Shown in pieces: positions 34,977 through 43,017 of a stretch of 64,000 bases of DNA (position 1 is its first letter; the number at the start of each line of letters is the position of its first letter). Under the pieces are notes generated by a model, which saw only the letters and a program-made list of their open reading frames with translations, had not been told where the DNA came from and searched no databases. Source of the DNA: CAVZYN01 sp963779515 (GTDB taxonomy: Bacteria; Pseudomonadota; Alphaproteobacteria; Rhizobiales; Hyphomicrobiaceae); NCBI GenBank assembly GCA_963779515.1, contig CAVZYN010000011.1, positions 124,001-188,000 on the forward strand, written 5' to 3'. The translations under genes and the position numbers were made by a program.

Positions 34977-35954
34977 ATGCTGAACAAACTCGTTGGCGGC
35001 CTTGCTGCAGCCGCCCTGTCATTCGCGGCTTTGGCGAGCACCGCCCAGGCACAAGACAAATGGCCCTCGAAGCCCGTGACGGTGATCGTGCCGTTCGCGG
35101 CCGGCGGCAATACCGACGTGATGGCCCGCATCTTTGCCGACCACCTCGGCCGGCGCCTCGGCCAGCAATTCGTGGTCGAGAACAAGGCTGGCGCTGGCGG
35201 CGTCACCGGCCTGAATGCGGCGGCGAAGTCCGCGCCCGACGGCTACACCGTCGCGGTCGCCACATCCGGCGGCATTGCCATCAACCCGGTCCTGACCAAG
35301 GACAAGATTCCGTACAACGTCGACAAGGATTTCACGTATCTCTACGGCATGGCGGCGATGCCGAACATCTTCATCGTCAATCCGTCGGTGCCGGCGAAAA
35401 CCATGCCGGAGCTGATCGCCTGGCTGAAGGCGAACCCTGACACGCCGTATGCGACGTCGGGCATCGGCACATCGCAACACATCTGCGGTGAGATGCTGGC
35501 GCTGCAAGCGGGTGTGAAGATCGCGCCGGTCGCTTATCGTGCTTCGAACCAATCACTGCAGGACCTCGTCGGCGGCCAGATCAAGCTCGCATGCGACAAC
35601 TTCGCGACCGCCTGGGAGCAGGTGCAAGGCGGCAAGCTGCGCGTCATCTCGATCACATCGGCGGCGCCCTATCCGCTGGCCAAAGACATCGAGACGACGG
35701 CGAAGACGCTGCCGGGCTTTGAAATGATGCCGGCCTTCGGTTGGGTTGCCCCGGCTGGCCTTCCGGCCGACGTCACGAAAAAGCTGACCGACGAGCTGGT
35801 CGCCATCGGCAAGTTGCCGGAGGTGCGGACGGCGATGGAGAAGTTCGGCGTCCAGCAAACCGAACTCGCGGGCAAAGCTTATGCCGACGCGCTGACGAAG
35901 GAGCGGGCGGGCTATGCGGTCGTGATCGAAAAAGCCGGCATCAAGGTTCCTTGA
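34977..35954 (+). CDS. TctC/Bug-family periplasmic binding protein
   Basis: A 325-residue periplasmic solute-binding protein of the Bug/TctC family, which binds tricarboxylates and other carboxylates, often for a TctAB permease. A signal peptide (KLVGGLAAAALSFAALASTAQA) is followed by the family marks WPSKPVTVIVPFAAGGNTDV, VVENKAGAGG, GYTVAVATSG and VAYRASNQSLQDLVGGQI. ATG 34977 has GGAGGAAG just upstream. No tctA or tctB gene is nearby, which is common for orphan Bug proteins. The ligand cannot be inferred. Confidence 0.93.
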   Translation: MLNKLVGGLAAAALSFAALASTAQAQDKWPSKPVTVIVPFAAGGNTDVMARIFADHLGRRLGQQFVVENKAGAGGVTGLNAAAKSAPDGYTVAVATSGGIAINPVLTKDKIPYNVDKDFTYLYGMAAMPNIFIVNPSVPAKTMPELIAWLKANPDTPYATSGIGTSQHICGEMLALQAGVKIAPVAYRASNQSLQDLVGGQIKLACDNFATAWEQVQGGKLRVISITSAAPYPLAKDIETTAKTLPGFEMMPAFGWVAPAGLPADVTKKLTDELVAIGKLPEVRTAMEKFGVQQTELAGKAYADALTKERAGYAVVIEKAGIKVP

Positions 35955-36358
35955 GGAATTGCTGGTCACGAACCTCTCCATGTGCGTTCCCGGAATTGAC
36001 GCGCGGCGCGCGGCAATGTCCGGGACCTCCACCTCGAGTGATTGGCGCGTCGATAGTGCCCCAGGTCCGCGAAAGATCCCGGACGTGCACGCGCGCTATG
36101 GCGCGCGGGCATCCGGGAAAACGAGGGAGAGTGTGGAGGAGTTCGATGTCTGCTGACCCGAGGCGGACCGCGGGGCTTGCCGGCAAGCGGGCACCGCGAC
36201 TTCCGCTGAGCGGGGGTGGAGCGACGGTTGGCTTAGACCTTGATCTCAAGTTGAGACGCTCGCAAACGGGCCGTTAGCCGGGCGAAAAGCCAAATTTATT
36301 GATTTTCTGTCATCCTGCCCTGCGGCATTCATAGATTTTTCGTCGTGCGGGCGGTGTC
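35955..36358. other. Intergenic region with CCGGGA-type palindromes
   Basis: 404 bp upstream of the membrane-protein operon. It contains TCCGGGACC and the hairpin-forming GATCCCGGACG ... GCATCCGGGA with a GCGCGC core (about 36077-36119), resembling the dispersed palindrome families elsewhere. A 43-codon frame lies at 36146-36277 (separate entry). The operon promoter is probably in the AT-rich part near 36285-36345. Confidence 0.45.
36146..36277 (+). CDS. Possible small protein, 43 residues
   Basis: ATG 36146 has GGAGG at 36135-36139, six bases upstream. The product is basic and glycine-rich (MSADPRRTAGLAGKRAPRLP at its start) with no recognised domain or membrane span. Kept only because of the good ribosome site; it may be chance. 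Confidence 0.25.
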   Translation: MSADPRRTAGLAGKRAPRLPLSGGGATVGLDLDLKLRRSQTGR

Positions 36359-36844
36359 ATGACCACCAGAAAGTTGGCCGGTGCAGGGGGGGAACCGTTC
36401 TTCACACCAGAGGAAGCGCGCGTGCTCGGGCGCGCGACCAATGTCGAAATGGTGGGCTTGCTGGTCAGCATTCTCGTCGGGTTCGGCGCTGCACGCATGT
36501 TGAATTATTCGGCATTCGGCATCGCACTCGGCTTTGCTGCATTCTTCCTCTGCGAGGGCCTCGGACGCTTCATATATTGGCGGATCACGCGCCCTCTTGC
36601 GCATCTCGCGACCGGTGAAAATCCGCGCTTCGATCGCGCCTGGAAATCGAGCCGAATGTCCGTCAGCAACATGGCATTGGCGGTCCTGCCACTCGTTGCG
36701 GTTTCAAGATACGACTTTTCCGACTGGTGGGTTGCGTTCGGGTTGATCGTTGCCGTCGCCGGAAACTACTTGGCCGAGAAAGGTCTGCATAAGCATCTGA
36801 ACCGCCTCAACGCGCGCGATGCGGCAAGAGGAGTGACAGCATGA
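36359..36844 (+). CDS. Coupled membrane protein A (4 spans, C-terminal NARDAAR)
   Basis: First of seven overlapping reading frames. 161 residues with about four membrane spans: MVGLLVSILVGFGAARM, FGIALGFAAFFLCEGLG, MALAVLPLVAV and WWVAFGLIVAVAGNYL. After the last span the tail reads LNRLNARDAARG. Paralogy to protein B is visible: RFIYWRITRP vs RVLLWRVTRP between spans, FDRAWK vs WDRARL, and the same NARDAAR tail. I do not recognise the family, and no enzymatic motif is evident. ATG 36359 lies after GCGGGCGG, a weak ribosome site. The stop overlaps gene B by ATGA. Confidence 0.8.
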   Translation: MTTRKLAGAGGEPFFTPEEARVLGRATNVEMVGLLVSILVGFGAARMLNYSAFGIALGFAAFFLCEGLGRFIYWRITRPLAHLATGENPRFDRAWKSSRMSVSNMALAVLPLVAVSRYDFSDWWVAFGLIVAVAGNYLAEKGLHKHLNRLNARDAARGVTA

Positions 36845-37389
36845 TCGATATCGCAATGGTTCTCGTTCCGGGCCTTGTGTTCGTCGTGGGTATGGTGCTG
36901 CTGTTCCGCGCTGAGCAACAAGTTCATGCGATCCCCGACGAGGCATCGCGTCGGCGTCGGGTGTTTTGGCCCGTCATTTGGGTCATTCACCTCATGAGCA
37001 TCATGGTGACGATTACTGTCGCCCTGCGTGTTCGCGATGCGTTAGTCCCTTATGCCTTACCATCAGTCGCCGCCGTCATTGTCGCGGTGATCGCCGCCTT
37101 GGTCGTCTTTGCCGTGAGCCGGGTTCTCCTGTGGCGCGTGACACGGCCGTACGCGTCGACGACGCCTGCGCGCCTGCCCGCATGGGATCGGGCACGGCTC
37201 TGCAACATCGAACCCACGCTTTTGATCCTCGCGGTGAGCGCTTCGCCGAAGGGGCTCCCCTTTCCGACGCTCGAGCTGGTGGGCGCGGCCTTAGCACTCG
37301 TCGGCTGGCTCATCTGGTTTGTGCTGAAAGGGCCGCTGGAGCGATTGAATGCCCGCGATGCCGCGCGCAACGCGGAGCGCACGGCATGA
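36841..37389 (+). CDS. Coupled membrane protein B (about 5 spans, C-terminal NARDAAR)
   Basis: 182 residues, starting in the ATGA overlap with gene A. Spans: MVLVPGLVFVVGMVLLF, WPVIWVIHLMSIMVTITVAL, PSVAAVIVAVIAALVVFAVS, PTLLILAVSASP (short) and LVGAALALVGWLIWFVL. The tail LERLNARDAARNAERTA repeats the protein A motif. An Arg-rich loop (EASRRRRV) follows span 1, so the positive-inside rule places that loop in the cytosol. Unknown family; evidently a paralogue of A. Confidence 0.8.
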   Translation: MIDIAMVLVPGLVFVVGMVLLFRAEQQVHAIPDEASRRRRVFWPVIWVIHLMSIMVTITVALRVRDALVPYALPSVAAVIVAVIAALVVFAVSRVLLWRVTRPYASTTPARLPAWDRARLCNIEPTLLILAVSASPKGLPFPTLELVGAALALVGWLIWFVLKGPLERLNARDAARNAERTA

Positions 37390-37844
37390 CAGAGACCCCT
37401 GCAATCCCGTCCGATCAGCGACCTCGATTACAGCGCGCCGCATGGCTGTGGCTGGCGGGCGGGACCATCGCGACGGTCCTTATCCTCGGAACGGCAGAGT
37501 CTTTGGCTCCTCGCAGCGTCGCCCTCATAGTCATGTTTCGCACTCTGATGCTTGTCGGTATCACATTGAGCTGTGTCGCTTACTGGCGTGCATCCCGTAT
37601 TCGCGCCGGCGATCGCCGGCGCGCCGAATTGGTTGGCATCGTCGTGTTTTCGTCGCTTGCAGCGGTGACCGGGCGATCGACGTCGGATCTGCTCATGCAG
37701 GCCGCGTGGTTGGACAACGTTTGGAACACGCTGCAGATTGTGTTAGCGGTCGGTGTCGGTCTGGTCGTCACGAAATGGCTGATGGCCGTCGACGCGCGAG
37801 AGGCGGCGCGGAACGCTGCAAGCGAGATGGGAACGTCGCCATGA
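37386..37844 (+). CDS. Coupled membrane protein C (4 spans, C-terminal DAREAAR)
   Basis: 152 residues, starting in the ATGA overlap with gene B. Hydrophobic stretches are AAWLWLAGGTIATVLILG, MFRTLMLVGITLSCVAYW, LVGIVVFSSLAAV and LQIVLAVGVGLVVTKWL. The tail MAVDAREAARNAASE is a variant of the NARDAAR motif and resembles that of protein F (PIDAREARAN). The AGDRRR segment before span 3 also has a counterpart in F (AGDVRR). Unknown function. Confidence 0.78.
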   Translation: MTETPAIPSDQRPRLQRAAWLWLAGGTIATVLILGTAESLAPRSVALIVMFRTLMLVGITLSCVAYWRASRIRAGDRRRAELVGIVVFSSLAAVTGRSTSDLLMQAAWLDNVWNTLQIVLAVGVGLVVTKWLMAVDAREAARNAASEMGTSP

Positions 37845-38375
37845 CCTCACTTCTTCTTGGCATCGTGTGGCTTGCGGCGTCTCCGGTTGTCCTGCTTCGC
37901 AGCATATCGCCTGCAGCCGTTGCGCGATTCTGCGGCAAAAATCGCTGATGCTGAGCAGCGCAGCCGAACAATCGACCCGGCTGGATGCACGATGGGCCGT
38001 CACGTGTATCTCGTCACTTGCGGCGCAAGCGCGTATCTGATCTTCGGCGTCTTCGTGCCCGCGATCATCGGCTGGCGCACTGCAGTTGATCGTTGATGTG
38101 CTGATTGTCCTGCCGTTGCTCTCGCTTTCCATGATGCTTCTTCGCGCCGACTGGTCCCGGACCGCCTTCGCGCCGTCGTGGCGCATCTACGGCGCTGTCT
38201 CTGACTCGGTCAGATGCTCATCCTTCTGGTCCTGCTGCCGGTCTTACTCACCCACTTCGCGGCTCCGATCTGGGTCTATCCGCGCGCTGCTCTCGTCGCG
38301 GCTCTCGTCGCCATGATGCTCAAGGCGTACCGCAAAGCCAACGTAGGCGCGAAACCAACAGGAGCCTCAGCATGA
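37841..38375 (+). pseudogene. Decaying membrane-protein gene D of the coupled array
   Basis: Starts in the ATGA overlap with gene C but stops after 35 codons (MTSLLLGIVWLAASPVVLL...). Membrane-protein-like sequence continues in other frames: ASAYLIFGVFVPAIIGW (frame of about 37857-38096), then VDVLIVLPLLSLSMMLLRAD (from about 38086), then MLILLVLLPVLLTHFAAPIW to a TGA at 38373-38375. That last stop falls exactly in an ATGA overlap with gene E. At least three frame changes are needed to join the pieces, so this is a former gene of about 175 codons, not a sequencing slip. Confidence 0.75.
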
Positions 38376-38914
38376 CCTCGAAACTTTGGCTCTTCGCCGT
38401 GCTTGCCGCCATCGCGGTCGACGTGATCGTGGGGCTCGCCTACTCGTCGGTGCTGACGGAGCGAGCCGATGGCATGACTGATCGGGCGAAGGCGCGCCAA
38501 CTTTATCGCTGGGCGAACCTCGTCAGCAGCTCGGGGACGGGCGCGATGTTTGCGTTCATTGCAACTCCACACTCACCGGCGGCCTTCGATTGGCCGCGCC
38601 TGTTGGAAATCAGCCCCATCCACGCGCTGATGGGGAGCGGGGTCGTGCTCGCGATGGCGTGTGTCTGGCTTGCCGCACAGCCTGCTGCGCAGCGCTCGGC
38701 TTGGCAGTTCGGTGCGGGTGCTGCTTACGGCTTGTGTACGCTCGCCTTAATCTGGCTGATCCCGGCTGAACTTGTCGCGCTAAACGCGCCGTGGTGGGTC
38801 TTCGCGCTCACTTCGTTTATCGGGTTCACGGCGCTATTTGCAGCCAACGATGCTGACAAGCAAGCGAAACGTGAAGTCCAGCGGGCATCGGCTCATAGCG
38901 GGCTTGCGTCATGA
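38372..38914 (+). CDS. Coupled membrane protein E (about 5 spans)
   Basis: 180 residues, starting in the ATGA overlap with the remnant of gene D. Spans: LWLFAVLAAIAVDVIVGLAY, SGTGAMFAFIATP, LMGSGVVLAMACVWLAA, AYGLCTLALIWLIPAEL and WWVFALTSFIGFTALFAA. The tail NDADKQAKREVQRAS is basic but lacks the clear NARDAAR form. No known domain recognised. Confidence 0.78.
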   Translation: MTSKLWLFAVLAAIAVDVIVGLAYSSVLTERADGMTDRAKARQLYRWANLVSSSGTGAMFAFIATPHSPAAFDWPRLLEISPIHALMGSGVVLAMACVWLAAQPAAQRSAWQFGAGAAYGLCTLALIWLIPAELVALNAPWWVFALTSFIGFTALFAANDADKQAKREVQRASAHSGLAS

Positions 38915-39348
38915 CGATCGACGCCGTCCTCTGGCGGGCAAGTTTGTTGGCGCTCGCGGGCGCGGCCGTCTCGATGGCGCTTGGCGGGATCGTCAACTAC
39001 ATGATGGCTCCAGGCTTGGCGCAGCTCGCGATCTCGACGCTGGTGACCGCCATGGGGCTCGTCATCACCGGCCTTGTCGTTTGGACGGGCACGCGGGACT
39101 GTGCGGGTGATGTTCGGCGACCGGGCCTCGTCTCAGTGCTGGCGTTCCTCGCCGTGCATGAGCGTGCCTGGCTCGACTTTCTTCAGCTGGAAGGATCGCA
39201 TCAGGTCATCTCGGCACAGTTCGTCCTGACATGCGTCGCCTTTGGCCTCGCGATGCTCGTCTTCAAATCGCTCGCCCCGATCGATGCGCGCGAAGCCCGC
39301 GCCAACACAGCTCATGAGCTACCGCCAAAAGGAGCACCACTTCCATGA
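38911..39348 (+). CDS. Coupled membrane protein F (4 spans, C-terminal DAREARA)
   Basis: 145 residues, starting in the ATGA overlap with gene E. Spans: ASLLALAGAAVSMALGGIV, LAISTLVTAMGLVITGLVVW, LVSVLAFLAV and QFVLTCVAFGLAMLVF. The tail APIDAREARANTAHE matches the family motif. Resembles protein C in the second half. Unknown function. Confidence 0.78.
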   Translation: MTIDAVLWRASLLALAGAAVSMALGGIVNYMMAPGLAQLAISTLVTAMGLVITGLVVWTGTRDCAGDVRRPGLVSVLAFLAVHERAWLDFLQLEGSHQVISAQFVLTCVAFGLAMLVFKSLAPIDAREARANTAHELPPKGAPLP

Positions 39349-39722
39349 CTGTCGACCTCCGGATGCTTCTCACATTCGCGCTTGGCGCGCCGCTGGTGGC
39401 AGGCCTCCTGTCGCTCATCACGCAACTCAGCGTCGTCCGCGACCGGAGAAGCCGAACGGGAGACGGCTGGGACGCGCGCGACACGTTCGAGATCAAGGAT
39501 GCGATCCTCGGCGCGGTGACCTGGCTCTCGCCCATGGGCGTGATGTTCGTCAGCTTCGATTGGATGAAGACGCTATCGACATGGCAGTGGTGGGTCGCAT
39601 TCCTGGCGATCACTCTGCCGCTTATACCGTTCTCGATCTGGTACGGGCGGTGGTCGGTGGCGACCCGCAAAGCGTTCGAGGACGCCGCGGCCACGAAGCG
39701 CGGAGAGCAGCCCACGCCGTAA
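39345..39722 (+). CDS. Coupled membrane protein G (3 spans), last of the array
   Basis: 125 residues, starting in the ATGA overlap with gene F. Spans: MLLTFALGAPLVAGLLSLIT, ILGAVTWLSPMGVMFVSF and WWVAFLAITLPLIPFSIWY. The tail VATRKAFEDAAATKRGE is basic/acidic and only loosely like the NARDAAR ends. The WDARDTFEIKD loop before span 2 recalls the DRA/WDRA loops of A and B. Unknown function. No clear terminator follows. Confidence 0.75.
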   Translation: MTVDLRMLLTFALGAPLVAGLLSLITQLSVVRDRRSRTGDGWDARDTFEIKDAILGAVTWLSPMGVMFVSFDWMKTLSTWQWWVAFLAITLPLIPFSIWYGRWSVATRKAFEDAAATKRGEQPTP

Positions 39723-40267
39723 GCGACTGGCATGATGTCCGCACGCGGAGAAAATGGACGTCGGAGCGACGTGGTGGAAAAGGCACGGGGCGGTGTGACA
39801 TCGCGTGCGAAAGATGGTGAAGGCGAAAACGCTAACCATGCGCGAGAATGAACGCGGCAAAGATATCCCCGCGCGCTTTTGCGTGCCGGCGCTGCGCCGG
39901 TCTCAGCGGCGGCACGTGGCGGCCAGGGCACCGGCCGGCAGGGTGCCGACATGGCGTCCGTTGAACTGCCGCCGCTGAGCGGCATGCAGTTTTTACGATG
40001 GGTTTTGGCGGCGGTGCGATGCAGATGTTAGCCCATCGCGAAGCACGTGGGAGCCCATCGCCGAAAGTGCGTTGCAACACCTGAAGGTGCCGAGGCGGGC
40101 CGATATTCCGGCCGAACAGACCGCCGCCGCTGAGTGTCATGCTATTTTTGCGATCGGTTTCGGCGTCGTCGTCATGCCCATCGCAAGGGAGGTGTTAGCC
40201 CATCGCGAAGCACTTGTTAGCCCATCGCCGAAAGTGCAAAAAAACCCGTCACGGCACACGATCGAGA
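39723..40267. other. 545-bp intergenic region with tandem repeats
   Basis: No supported gene between the membrane-protein array and the convergent SDR gene. The first half shows CAGCGGCGGCA and its complement TGCCGCCGCTG as inverted segments near 39903 and 39967. The second half holds two diverged direct repeats (separate entry). Confidence 0.5.
39966..40237. repeat. Two diverged direct repeats with TTAGCCCATCGC motifs
   Basis: Unit 1 (about 39966-40070) and unit 2 (about 40122-40237) share, in order, GCCGCCGCTGAG, a T-rich TTTTTACGAT/TTTTTGCGAT box, TTAGCCCATCGCGAAGCAC and AGCCCATCGCCGAAAGTGC. AGCCCATCGC occurs twice in each unit. Unit 2 has a small insertion including another GCCCATCGC. 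Confidence 0.7.
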
Positions 40268-41062
40268 TTATTGCGCGGTGATTCCGCCATCGACGACGAG
40301 CGCCGAGCCGGTCATGAACTTCGCGTCATCCGATGCGAGAAACACGATCGCAGCCGCGATGTCGTCGGGCACGCCGAGCCGTCCGATCGGATGCATCTGC
40401 CGTGACGCGGCGCGCGCGGCGTCGATGTCATTCGACTTCATCATCGTCATGCGCGAAGCAAATGTCTGTTCGCCCATGTCGGTCTCGATCACGCCGGGAT
40501 GCACCGAGTTGACGCGAATGCGATCGCCCTTGCGTCCGAACGAGAGCGCCGTCGATTTCGTGAACAGTGTCACGCCGCCTTTCGTCATCGAGTAGAGTTG
40601 ATCGAGTTGCGATCCGACGATGCCGGCGATCGACGCGAGGTTGACGATCGCGCTGCCATGCGGACTGGTCTTGCCGCTGTCGCGCAGAGCGGGCGCGGCG
40701 ATCTTGGTGCCGAGAAACACACCCGTCATGTTGACGGCGACGAGCTTGTGCCAATCGGCGAGCGTCGCCTCCTCGAAATCGCGGCCGATGAAAATGCCAG
40801 CGTTGTTGACGAGAATGTCGAGGCGGCCGAAGCGTTTTACTGCGGTCTCGACCGCCGCCGACCACGAAGCCTCGCTCGTCACGTCGAGGTCGACGAAGGC
40901 GGCGCCCTCGCCAAGTTCGGCGGCGAGCGCCCGCCCAGGATCCGCGAGCACATCGCCGATGACGATTCTTGCGCCAACCTTGCGCATCATGCGCGCCGTC
41001 TCCGCGCCTATGCCGCGCGCGCCGCCTGAGATCAGGGCCACCTTGCCGTCTAATCTGTTCAT
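40268..41062 (-). CDS. Short-chain dehydrogenase/reductase
   Basis: A classical SDR of 264 residues, an NAD(P)-dependent oxidoreductase. Cofactor motif SGGARGIGAE near the N-terminus, then NNAGIF, the active-site Ser in NLASIAG, YSMTK (Tyr-x3-Lys) and HPGVIETDM after it. The acidic residue at the end of beta-2 (IVIGDV) suggests NAD+ preference, an inference. ATG 41062 has GGAGTG-type purines upstream and a normal family start (MNRLDGKVALISGG). It ends 14 bp after the FAD-linked dehydrogenase, so both are likely in one operon. Substrate unknown. Confidence 0.93.
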   Translation of the reverse strand: MNRLDGKVALISGGARGIGAETARMMRKVGARIVIGDVLADPGRALAAELGEGAAFVDLDVTSEASWSAAVETAVKRFGRLDILVNNAGIFIGRDFEEATLADWHKLVAVNMTGVFLGTKIAAPALRDSGKTSPHGSAIVNLASIAGIVGSQLDQLYSMTKGGVTLFTKSTALSFGRKGDRIRVNSVHPGVIETDMGEQTFASRMTMMKSNDIDAARAASRQMHPIGRLGVPDDIAAAIVFLASDDAKFMTGSALVVDGGITAQ

Positions 41063-41076
41063 GGAGTGAGGTCCGC

Positions 41077-42489
41077 TTACGCCGGCAAGATTTTTCCGGG
41101 ATTGAGGATGTCGTCGGGATCGAGCGCGCGTTTGATCGCACGCATCATGTCGAGGCCGCTGCCGAGTTCGGCCTTGAGATACTTGACCTTGCCCTGGCCG
41201 ACGCCGTGCTCGCCGGTGCACGTGCCGTCCATGCGGATCGCGCGCGCGGCGAGGCGCTCGAGAAATCCGCGCACCGCCGCGTGCTCTTTCGGATCGGCGG
41301 CGTTGAACAGTGGCGACGTATGAAAGTTGCCGTCGCCGACATGGCCAACAATGGGTGCAATGAGCCCGAGTTGCTTGATATCAGCTTGCGTTTCGAGCAC
41401 GCAGTCAGCGAGCCGCGAGATCGGCACGCAGATGTCGGTGGCCAGTACGTCCTTGCCCGGCCACGCTGTTTTTACGGCCCAATAGGCGTCATGCCGCGCT
41501 TTCCAGAGCCGGCGGCGATCCTCTTCCTTCTCCGCCCAATCGAACCGGATCGCGCCTTCCGCTTCCGCGATTTGCCGGAACATCTCGACTTGATCGCGCG
41601 CCGACGCCTCGGTGCCGTGGAACTCGAGGAACAACGTCGGCGCCTCATCGAGGGCGAGCTTCGAATGCACGTTGCAGGCGTGGATCTGCACCGGATCGAG
41701 CAGCTCCATGCGCGCGATGCCGAGCCCGAGCTGGATCGACTGGATGACGGAATTGCACGCGCCCTCGAGCGTTTTGAACGGGCATACCGCCGCCAGGACC
41801 TTCTCAGGGATGCCATAAAGGCGGACCGTCAATTCCGTCGTGATGCCGAGCGTGCCTTCGGAGCCGACCAGCAGTTTCGTGAGGTCGTAGCCGGCCGCCG
41901 ACTTGCGTGCGCGATTGCCGGTTTTCACGATCGATCCGTCGGCGAGCACGGCCGTCAGATTGATCACGTTCTCGCGCATCGTGCCGTACTTGACCGCGGT
42001 CGTGCCCGAGGCGCGCGTGCCGGCCATGCCACCGATGGTGGCTTCCTCGGCGCCCGGATCGACGGGAAAGAACAAGCCGAGATCGCGCAGATAGTCGTTC
42101 AGCTGCTTGCGTGAGACGCCCGGCTGCACGACGCAATCGAGATCGCGCTCGTTGACCGAAATAATTTTGTTCATGCGTGAAAAATCGATCGAGATGCCGC
42201 CCTGCGGCGCATTCAGATGGCCCTCGAGCGAGGTGCCGGCGCCGAACGCGATGATCGGTGCGCGGTGCGTGCGTGCGACCTGCACGATGTCGGCGACCTC
42301 CTCGGCGGTTTCGACGAACACCACCGCGTCCGGCGGCTGGTTCTCGATCCAGGTGAGCGTGTGCCCGTGCTGGCGCCGGATTGCGTCGCCCGTCTGCAGG
42401 CGGTCGCCGAAGCGCTGGCGCAGGATCGCGACAGCTGTGGATATGTCGCGGGATTTGGGATGGGCGTGAAGCGTGGCGCTCTGCGCCAT
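41077..42489 (-). CDS. FAD-linked D-lactate/glycolate-type dehydrogenase
   Basis: A 470-residue flavoprotein of the GlcD/DLD type, oxidising 2-hydroxy acids such as D-lactate. The N-terminal FAD_binding_4 (PCMH) domain has FGAGTSLEGH, PGAEEATIGGMAGTRASGTT and LLVGSEGTLGI. The C-terminal FAD-oxidase domain has the signature HVGDGNFH and CTGEHGVGQGK. No GlcE or GlcF genes lie nearby, so a D-lactate dehydrogenase (cytochrome type) is more likely than glycolate oxidase. ATG 42489 is a good start. It probably precedes the SDR in one transcript. Confidence 0.92.
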   Translation of the reverse strand: MAQSATLHAHPKSRDISTAVAILRQRFGDRLQTGDAIRRQHGHTLTWIENQPPDAVVFVETAEEVADIVQVARTHRAPIIAFGAGTSLEGHLNAPQGGISIDFSRMNKIISVNERDLDCVVQPGVSRKQLNDYLRDLGLFFPVDPGAEEATIGGMAGTRASGTTAVKYGTMRENVINLTAVLADGSIVKTGNRARKSAAGYDLTKLLVGSEGTLGITTELTVRLYGIPEKVLAAVCPFKTLEGACNSVIQSIQLGLGIARMELLDPVQIHACNVHSKLALDEAPTLFLEFHGTEASARDQVEMFRQIAEAEGAIRFDWAEKEEDRRRLWKARHDAYWAVKTAWPGKDVLATDICVPISRLADCVLETQADIKQLGLIAPIVGHVGDGNFHTSPLFNAADPKEHAAVRGFLERLAARAIRMDGTCTGEHGVGQGKVKYLKAELGSGLDMMRAIKRALDPDDILNPGKILPA

Positions 42490-42651
42490 GGGCGTCTCCT
42501 GCGGGTCTAAGTGTCAGGCGCACCATAACCATATCACGCACACGTGTCGCCGGTGCGTCCATGCCGCCCTTGCAGCGCAGCCTCTCGCCTGTAAGCTCTG
42601 TAAAGGTCGCGATCAGCGCCTGCCAGCATACCAACCCGCTGGAGTAAGCCG

Positions 42652-42879
42652 ATGTTCAAAGCCATTTTTCGCCGATTTTTTTCAAATATTTCACCGTCCG
42701 AACCACCGAAACCACACGATTTCGATGCCATGCACGGCGATGCGCGCGCGCTTGCAACCGAGGCAGCGCTCGCGGCCTCGAGTGATGCGAGCTTGGCGTC
42801 ATTAGTCTCGCTTTGGGAGCATGAACATGAGGTGCATGACCTCGAACATCCGCATCCGCGGGGTGTGCGTCATACTTGA
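42652..42879 (+). CDS. Small hypothetical protein
   Basis: 75 residues from ATG 42652, with GGAG at 42641-42644 seven bases upstream. It starts with a basic amphipathic segment (MFKAIFRRFFSNI), then Ala-rich and Glu/His-rich stretches (WEHEHEVHDLEHPHP). No domain recognised. It stands alone and is less GC-rich in its first 60 bases than its neighbours. Confidence 0.5.
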   Translation: MFKAIFRRFFSNISPSEPPKPHDFDAMHGDARALATEAALAASSDASLASLVSLWEHEHEVHDLEHPHPRGVRHT

Positions 42880-43017
42880 CCTGTGACTTTTTTGTTCTTT
42901 GATTCGACCGAATTGTGCGCCGGTGACTGTAGTGAGTCGCCTTTCGTTTTGCGGTCTAATACGGTACCGGCTCCTGTTGAAGCTGGGTTGCTTCAAGTGA
43001 AATAAGGGAGTTTCAGC

